64,000 bases of DNA from Paenibacillus sp. J31TS4 (GCF_018403265.1 NZ_BOSI01000002.1:372001-436000); one strand, 5' to 3'. Shown: positions 32,397-41,325, numbered from the stretch's first letter. The notes: generated from the sequence alone by a model not told the origin. A program made the numbers and translations.

Positions 32397-32933
32397 TTGC
32401 TGTGGATCTTGTTCTGGACGTTCGCCAAGATCGGCGTGCTCTCGTTCGGCGGGGGCTATGCGATGATCCCGGCGATCGAGCATGAGGTGCTGGCGCACGG
32501 CTGGATGACCAGCGAGGCGTACAGCGAGGTGATCGCGGTCGCCGGTCTGTCGCCGGGCCCGGTGGCGACCAACAGCGCCATCATCGTCGGCTACCGGGCG
32601 GCCGGCGTGCCGGGAGCGGTGGCGTCTGCGCTTGGCATGGCGCTGCCGAGCCTGGTCATCATCGTCACGCTGGCATCGATGTTCGTGCGGATGAACGGCA
32701 GCCGGCTCGTGCGTTCGGCGTTTTACGGCCTCCGTCCGATCGTGACCGGCCTCGTGCTCTATGCCGCCATTCACTTCGGCATTGTCAACGGGATCGTCGG
32801 CCCCCCGACCTGGGAGACGGGAGCCTCGGTCCTGATTCTCGCCGTGGCGCTGCTGACGATGCTCAAATACAAATGGCATCCTCTGTATGTCATCCTTTTG
32901 TCAGGCGTCATGGGGGCGGCTTTTTTCGGATAG
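32397..32933 (+). CDS. chromate transporter, half-size subunit 2
   Basis: A 178-residue partner of the preceding protein and its homologue: FWTFAKIGVLSFGGGYAMIPAIEHEVL and VAGLSPGPVATNSAIIVGYRAAG match the same family motifs. About five spans. The start is TTG, preceded by GAGGAGGG at the right distance, and it is translated from the same operon. Together the pair reconstitutes the full two-domain topology of long ChrA proteins. The substrate is uncertain. Confidence 0.9.
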   Translation: MLWILFWTFAKIGVLSFGGGYAMIPAIEHEVLAHGWMTSEAYSEVIAVAGLSPGPVATNSAIIVGYRAAGVPGAVASALGMALPSLVIIVTLASMFVRMNGSRLVRSAFYGLRPIVTGLVLYAAIHFGIVNGIVGPPTWETGASVLILAVALLTMLKYKWHPLYVILLSGVMGAAFFG

Positions 32934-33146
32934 CGGATCGGCAGGACCTGCTTGCGCGGCGAGCGGGTCTTTTTTTATTCCCTGCCGGTGTAAATCATCC
33001 GGTGGACCGTTGCCGTTCCGTCCTAGTGCTGGGCATGTCGGGGCTCAGCCGCTGTTCGCTTCAGGCTGAGGTTCTCTCGATGGGGATAGCCAAGCACCGC
33101 CGGGTCGGGTAAAATCAAAGTAATTTGGTTGGATTAATGGAGGCTG

Positions 33147-34352
33147 ATGGAAATGAGGGAGAACAAGCGGCTCGGGAGCGCGAAAGCGAAGCGGGTATTC
33201 CAGTTGATTCGAAAAGGCGCTGCCGCGAAAGCCGAGCTGCTGGAGAGAAGCGGCCTGTCCGTCAGCACGCTGACCCGCACGCTAGAAGAGCTGCAGGGCC
33301 AAGGCTGGATCCGCGAAACGGGGCTGGGAGCATCAACAGGAGGCCGCCGGCCGTTCCTCTATGAGGTCCGACCGGAGGCCGGCTATGCGTATGGTCTGGA
33401 TATCTCCCGGATGCAGGCGAGACTCGTGCTGTGCGACCTCGGCATGCAGCGGCTCGCCTCCGCCGCCTGGCCGATGGACGAGACGGTCACGCCGGCCGTC
33501 CTGGCCGGTCAGGTGACGGAAGCCGCCGTCCGGCTGCGGACCGAAGCGGCCGTGCCGGAGAAGGCGCTTCTCGGCATCGGCATCGGCGCGGTCGGTCCGC
33601 TGTCGCCTTCGGCCGGCGTCCTTCTTCGTCCTCTTCATTTCCCCGCATCGGGCTGGGAGAATGTCCCGATCGCCCGCATGCTGGAGGAACGGCTTGCCCT
33701 GCCGGCGCTGCTGGACAACGGGGCGAACACCGCCATCCGCGGAGAATACTGGGCCGACCGGGTCCGCGATTTCCGCCATCTGCTCTATCTCCACGTCGGG
33801 GTGGGCGTCCGCTCCGCCGTTATGTCTGACGGCAAGATCGTGTACGGGGCCGTCGACATGGAGGGCGCTGTCGGCCAGATGATCATCCAGGCGTCCGGCG
33901 TCCCCCACCGCGAGCCCGGGGGCAACAGCGGGGCGCTCGAAAGCTACGCATCGCTCTATGCGGTGGAACGGGACGTGAAGGCACTGCTGCGGGAGGGACA
34001 CCCCTCCGTCCTCGCCGAGTGGGTGCGGTCACCCGAGCAGGTGACTTTTCCGCTCGTCATGAAGGCGCTCGCGGAGAACGATCCGCTGGCGGTGGAGGCG
34101 GCGCTCCGAGCCGCCTCCAGTCTCGGCATTGGCCTTGCCAATCTGCTCAATATTCTGCACCCGGAGAAGGTCATTCTGGGCGGGCCGCTGATCGGCGCGC
34201 ACGAGCTGTTCTTCCGCACGGCCACGCAGGCGGCGGTCAAGCAGACGTATTACTACCCAGAATATCAAGTCGTGTTCAGCCGGGGCCGGCTCGGAGACGA
34301 GGCGATTGCCGTCGGGGCGGCCGTTATGGTACTGGACGCCTTGGCGGACTAG
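33147..34352 (+). CDS. ROK family transcriptional regulator without zinc cysteines
   Basis: A 401-residue protein with an N-terminal winged helix-turn-helix (AELLERSGLSVSTLTRTLEELQGQGWIRE, about residues 28-56) and a ROK sugar-kinase-like domain (GLDISRMQARLVLCDL, then GIGIGAVGPLSP). It resembles XylR/NagC-type sugar regulators. The usual CxCGxxGCxE zinc motif reads EPGGNSGALE here, with all three cysteines gone, so it probably lost zinc binding and possibly sugar-kinase activity. The two candidate ATGs are six bases apart after GGAGG. It precedes an isomerase-like gene that it may control. Confidence 0.9.
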   Translation: MEMRENKRLGSAKAKRVFQLIRKGAAAKAELLERSGLSVSTLTRTLEELQGQGWIRETGLGASTGGRRPFLYEVRPEAGYAYGLDISRMQARLVLCDLGMQRLASAAWPMDETVTPAVLAGQVTEAAVRLRTEAAVPEKALLGIGIGAVGPLSPSAGVLLRPLHFPASGWENVPIARMLEERLALPALLDNGANTAIRGEYWADRVRDFRHLLYLHVGVGVRSAVMSDGKIVYGAVDMEGAVGQMIIQASGVPHREPGGNSGALESYASLYAVERDVKALLREGHPSVLAEWVRSPEQVTFPLVMKALAENDPLAVEAALRAASSLGIGLANLLNILHPEKVILGGPLIGAHELFFRTATQAAVKQTYYYPEYQVVFSRGRLGDEAIAVGAAVMVLDALAD

Positions 34353-34516
34353 AGGAACGGGAGCAAGCCGGATATCGCTTTGAGGGACCTTCCCCAAGGT
34401 TCGCTATCTGCGGAATTTGTCGAATTAGGGTGTGATTTTTGGACGTGCAGCCATTTCCAATTGAGGATATAATGGGGGAGGACTAGTAGGAACCCAGATT
34501 AAGGGAGGATACCAGG

Positions 34517-35380
34517 ATGAAAATCGGACTCAGTTCGTACAGCCTTTCCCGCGCGATCCGCGCCGGAGAAATGACCGTCCTCGAAGCGATCTCTTGGATT
34601 CAAGAGAACGGTGGCGAGCACATCGAGATTGTTCCTATCGGCTTTGACCTGATCGAGAACCCCGGCCTCATCGAAGACATCCGCCGCCGTGCGGAGGAAG
34701 TCGGCATCGACATCTCCAACTATGCGGTCGGCAACAACTTCCTGACGGACGGCGAGGAAGGCTTCCAGCAGGCAGTGGAGAAGCTGAAGCAGCATGTAGA
34801 CGTGGCGCACGGGCTCGGCGTGAAGCTCATGCGGCATGATGTGGCGTCCCGCCCGATTCCGGAGACGACCATCGCCAACTTCGAGAAGGACCTGCCCCGG
34901 CTCGTGGAGGGCTGCCGGATCGTCGCCGATTATGCGGCTCAATTCGGCATCACGACTAGCGTCGAGAACCACGGCTTCTACATTCAGGCGAGCGACCGCG
35001 TCCAGCGGCTCGTGCAGGCGGTGGACCGCCCGAACTTCAAGACGACGCTCGACATCGGCAACTTCCTGTGCGTCGACGAGAACTCGGTCGTCGCGGTGAA
35101 GAAGAACCTGCCGTTCGCCTCGATCGTCCATCTGAAGGATTTCTACGTGCGCCCGTCTTATCGCAACCCTGGCGAAGGCTGGTTCAACACAGCGAGCGGG
35201 AACTTCCTGCGCGGCGCGATCGTCGGGCAGGGCGATATCGACATGCCCGAAGTGATCAAGGTGATCAAGCAGTCCGGCTACGACGGCTACATATCGATCG
35301 AATTCGAGGGGATGGAAGAGTGCAAGCAGGGCTCCCGCATCGGCCTCGCGAATGTGAAGCGGCTCTGGGAAGAAGCGTAG
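34517..35380 (+). CDS. sugar phosphate isomerase/epimerase (TIM barrel)
   Basis: A 287-residue AP-endonuclease-2-like TIM barrel. The conserved features are LSSYSLSRAI at strand one, the glutamate in VENHGFYIQASDRV, TLDIGNF, the VHLKDFYVRPSYR histidine-lysine pair and the C-terminal ISIEFEGMEE glutamate, which together form the usual metal-site set. The ATG follows AAGGGAGGATACCAGG. The ROK regulator gene ends 164 bases upstream. It may interconvert ketose and aldose sugars or act on a cyclitol. The substrate is unresolved. Confidence 0.88.
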   Translation: MKIGLSSYSLSRAIRAGEMTVLEAISWIQENGGEHIEIVPIGFDLIENPGLIEDIRRRAEEVGIDISNYAVGNNFLTDGEEGFQQAVEKLKQHVDVAHGLGVKLMRHDVASRPIPETTIANFEKDLPRLVEGCRIVADYAAQFGITTSVENHGFYIQASDRVQRLVQAVDRPNFKTTLDIGNFLCVDENSVVAVKKNLPFASIVHLKDFYVRPSYRNPGEGWFNTASGNFLRGAIVGQGDIDMPEVIKVIKQSGYDGYISIEFEGMEECKQGSRIGLANVKRLWEEA

Positions 35381-35710
35381 TACGTTCCCAGGCGAGCCGC
35401 AGGGACTAGAACGTCCTGTTCGGCGGAATTCCGTTCTCACAAAAAAAGAACCCGGCTTGCAGAAGCCGGGTTCTTTGCTGCGTTCCGGTTCGACTGGCCC
35501 GCGCTGCACCACAACAAGCCGCGCGCCTAGCCGCTTCCAAGTCCGATCGGCCGCCGCGCAGCGTCGAGCCACGCGCCTAGCTGGACCCTTCCAACTCAGC
35601 CGGCACCTCCGAGCCGCGCTTTTAGCCTTTGTCCGGCGTGGTTGGAATGACCGTGCGCCTCAAGCCGCACCTGGCCTTCGACCGGCCGAGGGTCGAAGGA
35701 CCGGGCAATT
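35381..35710. other. convergent intergenic region
   Basis: 330 bases between the isomerase-like gene and the leftward amidohydrolase gene. Apart from the bidirectional terminator at 35442-35478, I see no gene or regulatory element. Confidence 0.5.
35442..35478. terminator. bidirectional terminator
   Basis: AAAGAACCCGGCTT pairs with AAGCCGGGTTCTTT over a four-base loop, with As on the left and Ts on the right, so it can work in both directions. Confidence 0.85.
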
Positions 35711-36574
35711 TTATTCGGGAATGAGCTTGAGCGCATTCCGGTAATAGATCTTGTCCAGCACGTCCTGCGGCAGGCCGAGGCTGTTCAGCAGCTCCTGGTG
35801 GATGTTGTCGAAGTAATCGCGCCCATACAGAATCCGGTCCTGGAACTCGGTCAGGAAGTCGACGGTGAACGCCGGGTCCCGCTTGAGCGCCGTGCATCCC
35901 GATCCGGCCGAAATGTCCGCATACAGGTTCGGATATTTGCGGAGCATCTCCGGCACCTTGCCTCCGGGAACGATCGGTCCGCTCGGATAGGCGACCTTGT
36001 CATACTGATCGTCCCCCGACAGGTGTGCCCAGAAGCCGGGTGCATGGCCGATGAAGATCGTCTCCGGGCATGCGGCGACCGCTCGCTCAAACGGGGCGAT
36101 ACCGCCGCCGTACCACCAGTTCGGGCGGGGATACGCCTGGCCGGTGTCGATCGGATAGTCAAGATGGACGAGGACGGGCAGTCCCTTTTCCCCGCAAAAC
36201 CGGTACAGCCGGATGGCGTCCGGGTTGTCGTACATCATGCGCAGCTTAAGCTCGCCATAGACCTGCACGCCGTACAGGCGGATCGCATGATCGAGCCGAT
36301 CGATCGCATCGGGCCGCCGGGGGTCCGGGGCATAGCCGAGCACGATGCGGTCGGGCGCCTGCTGCTTGTACGCGGCGCAGCGCGCGAACGATATCGGCCC
36401 GTCCGGCAGCTCCGCATCCGGCACCTGGCGGCGGTACCTCGGATCGTATTCGTCCGCCGGGCATTCCCAGCTGAGCAGCCAGGTTTTATCGATGCCGTAC
36501 TGGTCCATGTTGGCGAGGAACCGCTCCAGATTGTAGCCGTACCAATCGGGATGATTGTGGACGTCGATAATCAC
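35711..36574 (-). CDS. amidohydrolase family protein
   Basis: A 287-residue amidohydrolase-2 type TIM barrel. The HNH motif (IIDVHNHPDW) lies at the N-terminus, with the metal-binding histidine in LPVLVHLDYPID, a later FIGHAPGFWAHLSG and a catalytic aspartate in LYGRDYFDN. Such enzymes hydrolyse or decarboxylate cyclic or phenolic substrates. The start is GTG, four bases overlapping the stop of the upstream small gene (GTGA), so the two are translationally coupled. The ribosome site region is a GGGAGCTCCC palindrome. Substrate unknown. Confidence 0.87.
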   Translation of the reverse strand: MIIDVHNHPDWYGYNLERFLANMDQYGIDKTWLLSWECPADEYDPRYRRQVPDAELPDGPISFARCAAYKQQAPDRIVLGYAPDPRRPDAIDRLDHAIRLYGVQVYGELKLRMMYDNPDAIRLYRFCGEKGLPVLVHLDYPIDTGQAYPRPNWWYGGGIAPFERAVAACPETIFIGHAPGFWAHLSGDDQYDKVAYPSGPIVPGGKVPEMLRKYPNLYADISAGSGCTALKRDPAFTVDFLTEFQDRILYGRDYFDNIHQELLNSLGLPQDVLDKIYYRNALKLIPE

Positions 36575-36822
36575 AGGGAGCTCCCTCCCTGTTCGGACGG
36601 CAGACGCAGCTGGCGAAAATAAGCTTCCGCCGCTTCTACGGCCTGCTCGGGCGTCTCCATCGGGAACGAGACGAAGATCGTTTCTCCCGCATCGCTTCCT
36701 TCCGGATGGCTGTCCTCGTGCAGCTCCATAACACGTCCGACAAAGCTGTTGTCGTCGGATTCATGGTTGACCGTCAAAAGATAATTCGGGGACAGCCGCT
36801 TGGTGACGACGTTCGTATCCAT
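36571..36822 (-). CDS. small hypothetical protein
   Basis: An 83-residue cytoplasmic protein of no recognised family. It has a conserved-looking region PNYLLTVNHESDDNSFVGRVMEL and a C-terminal helix rich in Glu and Ala. The start is the ATG after GGATAGGAGTA; the longer upstream reading adds unrelated residues. It is translationally coupled to the amidohydrolase gene, which suggests a shared pathway or a regulatory subunit. Confidence 0.7.
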   Translation of the reverse strand: MDTNVVTKRLSPNYLLTVNHESDDNSFVGRVMELHEDSHPEGSDAGETIFVSFPMETPEQAVEAAEAYFRQLRLPSEQGGSSL

Positions 36823-37033
36823 TACTCCTATCCCTCCCTGCTGACTGGTGATGTAAGTACTGGTTGGTGAATTGCCTGTCCTCATTCTAGCATAATCTTC
36901 TGGCATGGGAAGGCCGCTTTCTTTCCGGCCTGGGCCAGCCCGGACAAAGGCCCGTTTGCTAGTCCCGAGGACCGAAAGCACGCCCGCGTCTGTCGATGAT
37001 GGAGTATAATGGAGGCAAAAGGAGGTGGGGACC

Positions 37034-37447
37034 ATGATGCAAACGGAAGGACCCGTCGTTCTGTTCGACGGCGTCTGCTCGTTCTGCCACGCCTCCGTCC
37101 GCTTCCTGCTGAAGAGGGACTCCCGCGGAGTGTTCCGCTTCGCTGCCAGGCAGTCCCAGGCCGGACAGGCATATGCCGAGAGGTTCCCTCAGCTTGCTAA
37201 GACCGATTCGGTCGCCCTCGTCGCGGAGGGCCGCTGCTATACGGAATCGGCGGCGGCGCTCCGCATCGGCGCGCGGCTCGGAGGTCCGTGGAGGCTGCTC
37301 GCGATTCTCCTCCTCGTGCCGCGGCCGCTCCGCGACGGCGTCTACCGCTGGGTGGCGAGGAACCGCTACCGGTGGTTCGGACAGACGGATGCGTGCGTAC
37401 TGCCGGCTCCCGGCGTTCGCGATCGGTTTCTGGAGGATGCCGAATAG
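37034..37447 (+). CDS. thiol-disulfide oxidoreductase-like DCC family protein
   Basis: A 137-residue protein of the DCC (DUF393) family, named for the N-terminal motif FDGVCSFC. That CxxC pair resembles a thioredoxin-like redox motif. The usual RDSRGVFRFAARQSQ and the C-terminal WVARNRYRWFG with a basic patch are present. One hydrophobic stretch is seen (LLAILLLVPRPL). The ATG follows AAGGAGG. A TATAAT box is seen at 37005-37010 without a good -35. Physiological role unknown. Confidence 0.88.
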   Translation: MMQTEGPVVLFDGVCSFCHASVRFLLKRDSRGVFRFAARQSQAGQAYAERFPQLAKTDSVALVAEGRCYTESAAALRIGARLGGPWRLLAILLLVPRPLRDGVYRWVARNRYRWFGQTDACVLPAPGVRDRFLEDAE

Positions 37448-37517
37448 CGGGGCGGGGGACGATGGGAACGGAAAAGCCGGGGGCGAACGGGAACGGCGAG
37501 AGAAGCGGCAGAACGAC

Positions 37518-37553
37518 AAAACGCGCAGCAGGATAGCCTGCCGCGCGTTTTTG
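37518..37553. terminator. bidirectional terminator
   Basis: AAAACGCG...GCAGG pairs with CCTGC...CGCGTTTT; it lies between two convergent genes. Confidence 0.75.
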
Positions 37554-37567
37554 GGATGCCTTTCGGG

Positions 37568-37861
37568 TCACCAGAAGAAGCCGGGGCCGCCAAAGCCGCC
37601 GAAGCCGAAACCCGGATAGCCAAAGCCGCCGTATCCATATGGACCGAAAGCGTAAGGAGCGGTTCCGATCGCCAGAAGATCGAACAGAACGAGGGGAGCG
37701 ATTGCCTTGGTCGCGGCCTTGCCTTTCCCCGCCGCGAGATGAAGCACGTTTCCTTTGATGCGTACCAGCTTGCCGCTGACGACCGTACCGTCTTTTTTGA
37801 GCGCGTACACCGTTTTGCCGATATATGGCTGGACTTGCTTTTTAGAGATGGTCATGTTCAT
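37568..37861 (-). CDS. small protein with aromatic/glycine-rich tail
   Basis: A 97-residue protein. The first 55 residues (VQPYIGKTVYALKKDGTVVSGKLVRIKG) look like a small beta-barrel or LSm/KOW-type domain. The rest is made of Gly, Phe, Pro and Tyr (PYGYGGFGYPGFGFGGFG). Such tails occur in Bacillales spore-coat and surface proteins, so a coat or exosporium role is a possible guess. The ATG follows GGTGGTGGAACC. No family was recognised. Confidence 0.7.
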   Translation of the reverse strand: MNMTISKKQVQPYIGKTVYALKKDGTVVSGKLVRIKGNVLHLAAGKGKAATKAIAPLVLFDLLAIGTAPYAFGPYGYGGFGYPGFGFGGFGGPGFFW

Positions 37862-38013
37862 GGTTCCACCACCTTTTCCCGTATGTCTATGGCTGCTGCC
37901 TCCGGCACGCCGTGGCAGCGGCGCCGGCAGGCTGGGGCATCCGCCATACAGTTAGTGTATGACGGGCAGGGGAATAAGGTTTGGACAGGGGCCCTCCGGC
38001 ATACGCCTGATTG

Positions 38014-39114
38014 TCAGATGGTGAGGTAAGTCAAAACGGACAGCGCGACGGACGTCAGCGCGATGGCGCCGAGCGGCCGCAGCGCCTTGGTGCCGAGGCT
38101 CTTGGCGTGCACGTTCAGGCCGAGGCCCACCATCGCCATCGACAGGAGGAACGTCGTCACGGTCGGCAGCGCAGCCATGACGCCGGCCGGCAGCGTGAAG
38201 ACGGAGCCGAGCACATAGGTGCCGATCAGGCTCATCGCTAGAAAGCCGAGCAGGAAGTACGGCATCTCGACGGAGGCTTTGGCGTCTCCCGCCGGGGAAC
38301 GCCGCTTCTGCCAGGCGACGAGAAGGAAACAGAGCGGGATCAGCAGGAAGACGCGGCCGAGCTTGGCTAGCAGAGCTGTGGCGAGCCCGTCCTCGCCAGC
38401 CGGGGCCCCGGCGAGCGCAACGTGCGCGATCTCGTGCAGGCTGACGCCGGCCCATGCGCCGTAATCGGTATCGCTCAGCGGCAGCAAGGGCCGCAGCAGC
38501 GTGTAGCCGATCGCGAACAGCGTGCCGAGCAGGGCGATGATGCCGACGCCGATCGCCGTATCCTCTTCCTTGGCCTTGACGATCGGTGAGACGGCGGCGA
38601 TGGCCGCCGCTCCGCAGACGCCCGTCCCTACGGCAAGCAGCAGGGAGAGCGACGGGTCCGCCTTAAGTTTCTTGGCGATCAGCATCATGACGGTAATCGC
38701 GAACACGATGACGATAGCGTCTCGGACGAGAAGCGGCAGCCCCTGTGTAAGGACCACGTCCATATTGAGCTTGAGTCCGTACAGAATGATGGCGAGGCGG
38801 AGCACCCGCTTCGAGACGAATTGGATGCCGGGCCGGACGGCTTCCGGGTACCCGGCGAATTGGCGGTACAGCACCGCAAGCAGAATGGCGCACGCCATCG
38901 GACCTACGCGCTGCAGGCCGGGGAGCAGGGCGAGCGCATAGCCGGCCGCGGCGAACAGCGCCGTGAAGCCGACGCCGCCCCAGAAGGCTGGTCGAAGAAA
39001 CAGGCTCGGCGACTGCGCCGATTTGGCCGGATGCGCCGAAGGGCCGGTCGGCTTGGGGCGGGAAGCGGCGGATGCCGGTGAAGACGATTGGACAGAATGA
39101 GTGCGACGGGACAT
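38014..39114 (-). CDS. YeiH/UPF0324 family putative sulfate exporter
   Basis: A 366-residue membrane protein with about ten spans, matching the YeiH/UPF0324 family. The conserved ILYGLKLNMDVVL, AVGTGVCGAAAIAAVSPIVKAKEEDTAIGVG and AWAGVSLHEIAHV segments are present. The first 40 residues are a Ser/Pro/Lys-rich cytoplasmic tail. The ATG follows GGAGGTGGACCTC. The divergent LysR-type gene starts 163 bases away, and yeiE (LysR)/yeiH are also neighbours in E. coli, so regulation by that protein is likely. Transport substrate is unproven. Confidence 0.92.
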   Translation of the reverse strand: MSRRTHSVQSSSPASAASRPKPTGPSAHPAKSAQSPSLFLRPAFWGGVGFTALFAAAGYALALLPGLQRVGPMACAILLAVLYRQFAGYPEAVRPGIQFVSKRVLRLAIILYGLKLNMDVVLTQGLPLLVRDAIVIVFAITVMMLIAKKLKADPSLSLLLAVGTGVCGAAAIAAVSPIVKAKEEDTAIGVGIIALLGTLFAIGYTLLRPLLPLSDTDYGAWAGVSLHEIAHVALAGAPAGEDGLATALLAKLGRVFLLIPLCFLLVAWQKRRSPAGDAKASVEMPYFLLGFLAMSLIGTYVLGSVFTLPAGVMAALPTVTTFLLSMAMVGLGLNVHAKSLGTKALRPLGAIALTSVALSVLTYLTI

Positions 39115-39211
39115 GAGGTCCACCTCCGTTTGTACGGTCGTTGGTTCGTTTCCTTTTCCTAGCATACTCCTGTTAGTATAATAAGAAAAATAATTATCAT
39201 TCATATAAACA

Positions 39212-39227
39212 ATAAGTATATGCTTAT
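39212..39227 (+). promoter_or_regulatory. LysR-type binding site
   Basis: ATAAGTATATGCTTAT, an inverted repeat in the divergent YeiH/LysR region, with the T-N11-A type spacing of LysR sites. Confidence 0.55.
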
Positions 39228-39276
39228 ACAAAGAGGCTTGGCGAGAGCAGAGACCACGGGCAAGGAGGAGAATCGG

Positions 39277-40209
39277 ATGGAGCAGCAGCTGAAGGTCTTT
39301 TTGACGGTCGCGGAGCTGAAGCATTTTTCGCTTGCGGCGGAGAAGCTGCATATGACCCAGCCGGGCGTCAGCCAGCATGTCCGGCAGCTCGAACGGATGC
39401 TGGACGCAACGCTGCTGGAGCGGTCGAACCGCAAGGTGACGCTGACCAAGGCGGGCGAGATTGTGTACGCGCATGCCAAAGAAATTGTGCGGCTGCAGGA
39501 ACGGATGCGGCATCTGGTCGAGGACTTGAGCGGAACCCCGAGCGGTCCGCTGTCGATCGGGGCGAGCTACACGTTCGGCGAGTATGTGCTGCCGCATCTG
39601 GCGGCGCCGTTCGTCCGCCTGTATCCCCACATCGAGCCGGCCATTCAGATCGGCAATACGACGCAGATCGCCGCACTCGTCGCCGGCCGGCAGCTCGATG
39701 TCGGCATCGTCGAGGGCCAGGTGAACCAGGAGGGGCTGACCGCGGAGCCGCTCGCCCGGGACGAGCTGCTCGTCATCCTTGCCTCCGGCCACCCGCTCGC
39801 AGGGGAGGAGCGGCTGACGGCCCGGCAGCTTGAAGAGCAGATGTGGATCGTGCGGGAGGAAGGCTCGGGAACGCGGGCGATGGCCGACCGGCTGTTCGAG
39901 GAGCTCGGCATCGCGCCGCGCCGGATGGCGTTCGGCAGCACGCAGCTGATCAAGGAATCGGTCGAGGCGGGGCTTGGCGTTTCCCTGCTGTCTGCCTGGA
40001 CGATCCAAAAGGAGCTCGCGCTCGGCACAGTCAAAGCGCTGCCCGTCGAGGGCTGGGCAGGCGAGCGGCCGTTCTGGCTCATCCGCCGCGCTTCCGCCTA
40101 TTCCACCATGGCCATGGAGCTGTTCGGCTCCTACGTGAAGGCGGAGGCGCCCCGGCTGCGGTCGAACGACTTTCACCCGCTCGCGGACGGGGGCTGGGGC
40201 CGCGATTAA
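39277..40209 (+). CDS. LysR family transcriptional regulator (CysL/YeiE-like)
   Basis: A 310-residue regulator. The winged helix-turn-helix is AAEKLHMTQPGVSQHVRQLERMLDATLLER (residues 18-47), and the effector domain has the periplasmic-binding-protein-like LSIGASYTFGEYVLPHL at about residue 90. The likely target is the divergent YeiH gene. The chosen ATG follows AAGGAGGAGAATCGG; earlier in-frame starts would reach into the intergenic site. Family members sense sulfur or thiol metabolites. Confidence 0.93.
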   Translation: MEQQLKVFLTVAELKHFSLAAEKLHMTQPGVSQHVRQLERMLDATLLERSNRKVTLTKAGEIVYAHAKEIVRLQERMRHLVEDLSGTPSGPLSIGASYTFGEYVLPHLAAPFVRLYPHIEPAIQIGNTTQIAALVAGRQLDVGIVEGQVNQEGLTAEPLARDELLVILASGHPLAGEERLTARQLEEQMWIVREEGSGTRAMADRLFEELGIAPRRMAFGSTQLIKESVEAGLGVSLLSAWTIQKELALGTVKALPVEGWAGERPFWLIRRASAYSTMAMELFGSYVKAEAPRLRSNDFHPLADGGWGRD

Positions 40210-40332
40210 CGGGGAAGCGGCGCTGGACGAGGGCGAAACGGTTCAAGGACGCGACCGGCATGCACGCTCTGGGCGAAATAAGGTATAATGGAGGAATGAA
40301 CATTACCGTACGAAGGCGGGGGGGAGACAGCA

Positions 40333-41325
40333 ATGGAGAAAGTAATCATCATCGGAGCGGGACCATGCGGGCTGGCCGCCGGACTGGAGCTGAAGGAGCG
40401 GGGCGTCGATCCGCTGCTTATCGAGAAGGGGCCGCTGGTCAACTCAATCTTCCATTACCCGACGTTCCTGACGTTCCACAGCACCGCCGAGAAGCTCGAA
40501 ATCGGCGGGGTGCCGTTCGTGACGCCGAACGACAAGCCGACCCGGCTTGAGGGCCTTACGTATTACCGGACGGTGGCCCAGCGCAAAGGTCTGCGCGTCC
40601 ATCTGTACGAAACGGTGGAGAGCATTACGCCCGTGCGGGGCGGCTTTGCGGTCGCGACCCGCAACCGGTTCGGGGAAACCGTCCGCTACGACGCGGAGCA
40701 TGTCATTGTAGCAACGGGGTATTTTGACCATCCGAACAGGCTCGGCATTCCCGGCGAGGAGCTGCCCAAGGTCTCGCATATTTTCCAAGAGGCGCATCCG
40801 TACACCGGCCTCAAGGTGGCGATCGTGGGCGGCAACAACTCCGCCGTCGACGCGGCACTCGAGCTGGCTCGGGTGGGAGCCGACGTGACGGTGGTCTACC
40901 GGAAGCCGGTCATCTCGCCCAAGGTTAAAGCCTGGGTGCGGCCGGTATTCGAAAGCCTGATCAGCAAGGAACGGATCCGAATGCTGTTCCAGTCCCGGCT
41001 GACGGAGATCCGGGAACGCGAGATTGTGGTCGAGACGGCCGGAGACGGCGAGGCGGAACGGACGGCTAATACGCTTCCGAACGATTTTGTGCTCGTGCTG
41101 ACCGGCTTCCGTCCGGACCGCGCGCTGCTCGGCTCCGCCGGAGTCGAGCTCGATCCTGAGACGGGCTCGCCTCAGCACAACCCCGAGACGATGGAGACGA
41201 ACGTACCGGGATTGTACATCGCAGGGGTTATTGCTGCGGGCAGCCAGGCGAGCGAAATTTTCATCGAGAACGGCCGGTTCCACGGAATCCAGATTGCCGA
41301 GCATATGCTGGGAAAAGGCAAGTAA
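40333..41325 (+). CDS. ypdA: YpdA-type bacillithiol disulfide reductase
   Basis: A 330-residue FAD/NAD(P)H flavoprotein. The FAD motif GAGPCGLAAGLEL opens the protein, and GGNNSAVDAALELARVGADVTVVYRK at about residue 167 is the NADPH-binding motif. It has no CxxC redox pair, as expected for YpdA, which reduces bacillithiol disulfide. The cysteine within GAGPCG is the conserved active-site Cys of YpdA. The ATG follows a GGGGGAGAC site. A TATAAT box at about 40282 is a likely -10. It points to bacillithiol use, consistent with a Bacillales host. Confidence 0.92.
   Translation: MEKVIIIGAGPCGLAAGLELKERGVDPLLIEKGPLVNSIFHYPTFLTFHSTAEKLEIGGVPFVTPNDKPTRLEGLTYYRTVAQRKGLRVHLYETVESITPVRGGFAVATRNRFGETVRYDAEHVIVATGYFDHPNRLGIPGEELPKVSHIFQEAHPYTGLKVAIVGGNNSAVDAALELARVGADVTVVYRKPVISPKVKAWVRPVFESLISKERIRMLFQSRLTEIREREIVVETAGDGEAERTANTLPNDFVLVLTGFRPDRALLGSAGVELDPETGSPQHNPETMETNVPGLYIAGVIAAGSQASEIFIENGRFHGIQIAEHMLGKGK

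Noticed and set aside
35457-35744. 95-codon frame starting inside the bidirectional terminator
   Set aside because: It begins within the stem, lacks a ribosome site and shows no family features.
39115-40176. N-terminal extension that would fuse the YeiH protein with a 350-residue upstream part
   Set aside because: The extension is the antisense of the LysR gene; the YeiH start has its own ribosome site.
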